The notes beneath the pieces are model-generated. The model made no database searches. It was not told the DNA's origin and was given only the letters and a program-made list of their open reading frames with translations. Position numbers and translations under genes: made by a program. Of a stretch of 12,164 nt of DNA, positions 11,779 to 12,164 are shown piece after piece (within the stretch, counting starts at the first letter, position 1; each line of letters begins with the position of its first letter). The DNA is from Omnitrophica WOR_2 bacterium GWA2_47_8 (GTDB lineage Bacteria > Omnitrophota > Gorgyraeia > Zapsychrales > GWA2-47-8), in contig MHFY01000155.1 in NCBI GenBank assembly GCA_001805375.1, positions 1 to 12,164 of the forward strand, written 5' to 3'.

Positions 11779-12164
11779 ATGAATATCTTAGACGTTGAGA
11801 AAAACTTCTTCGGACGGAAACAGATCTTAGAGCTGCTTAAAAAACGGCTGTTGGGCCTGAAAGAAGGCTACCGGCAGAATATCGCCCTCCTCGGCTATCC
11901 TCTTTTGGGCAAGACCACGATCTTAAATAAATTTATTTCGGATCTGGAAGATAATGATGTCATCCGGATCTACCTGGATCTGGAGAACAAGGATTTTGTT
12001 CATTTCTGCCAGAAAAGCTGTCAGAGTATTTTATATTTTTATTTAAAGTCGAAGAGTTTTCCTGTTCAGGAAGACCTGAAGCTCCTCATTGAATCCTGTA
12101 AGAAATTCATTCCCCGTACCGTCAAAGAGATCGAATGGGTCCAAACAGACCTGAACCACCATAA
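11779..12164 (+). CDS. P-loop ATPase, archaeal ATPase/AAA-like, 3' end missing
   Basis: The first 128 residues of a protein that continues beyond the window; no in-frame stop is present. It begins MNILDVEKNFFGRKQILELL, where FFGR followed by a leucine-rich helix is the usual entry to ATPase_2/STAND-like nucleotide-binding domains. Walker A is GYPLLGKTT (G39, G44-K45-T46-T47). The strand RIYLDLENK (about 63-71) follows. Walker B and any sensor or C-terminal domains lie outside the window. It starts 3 bp after the NlpD-like gene, so both are probably cotranscribed. The N-terminus has no signal peptide, so the protein is likely cytoplasmic. Function is unknown; a regulatory or motor ATPase working with the envelope protein is only a guess. 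Confidence 0.75.
   Translation, partial: MNILDVEKNFFGRKQILELLKKRLLGLKEGYRQNIALLGYPLLGKTTILNKFISDLEDNDVIRIYLDLENKDFVHFCQKSCQSILYFYLKSKSFPVQEDLKLLIESCKKFIPRTVKEIEWVQTDLNHH

Noticed and set aside
1..12164. CRISPR array, prophage, transposon or toxin-antitoxin system
   Set aside because: No regularly spaced repeats, transposase, integrase or phage proteins, or paired small toxin genes are visible; the window is dominated by core genes.

Overview
The window is a compact, gene-dense bacterial chromosome segment in which every supported gene lies on the + strand. The gene set indicates a diderm bacterium: a late lipid A acyltransferase family protein, phosphoheptose isomerase and heptose-1-phosphate adenylyltransferase (ADP-heptose for LPS core), a TonB-like protein and an NlpD-like lipoprotein. 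These sit beside an Asp23/AmaP pair better known from Firmicutes, a DUF1844 protein, a stand-alone ThiD2 and a PPi-type phosphofructokinase. Together with mid-range GC and frequent gene overlaps, this resembles a PVC-related or candidate-phylum genome (Omnitrophota is my best guess). That assignment is inference and not proven by any single gene.

Region 1 (1-2100) is envelope-related: the 3' part of an LpxL/HtrB-type acyltransferase, a DPM-like family 2 glycosyltransferase, and a TonB-family protein with an N-terminal anchor. Region 2 (2098-2305) is a non-coding gap. It holds a long stem-loop, a degraded copy of what looks like a dispersed palindromic repeat, and a strong sigma70-type promoter. 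Region 3 (2306-6860) is a conserved housekeeping cluster: DUF1844 protein, a 51-residue Trm112-like zinc-ribbon protein, aroQ, an M24 Xaa-Pro peptidase, efp, accB and accC. A second good promoter overlaps the end of the peptidase gene and should drive efp-accB-accC.

Region 4 (6861-11016) begins with a small gap carrying an extended -10 promoter. A tightly packed run follows: asp23-like, amaP-like, a PPi-type pfk, gmhA, hldE2/rfaE2, thiD2 and thiE. Most junctions overlap by 1 to 35 bp, so the run is probably one translationally coupled operon mixing envelope stress, glycolysis, heptose and thiamin functions. Region 5 (11034-12164) holds a tRNA-Gly(CCC) gene wedged 17 bp from each neighbour, an NlpD/EnvC-like lipoprotein with LysM and degenerate LytM/M23 domains, and the start of a P-loop ATPase that runs off the window.

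I found no CRISPR array, transposase, integrase or phage gene. The window is mainly core metabolism. The points that deserve a second look are the split and overlapping thiD2/thiE, the unusual active-site residues of the phosphofructokinase, the Asp23/AmaP pair in an LPS-type cell, the repeat element and the tRNA inside the operon.
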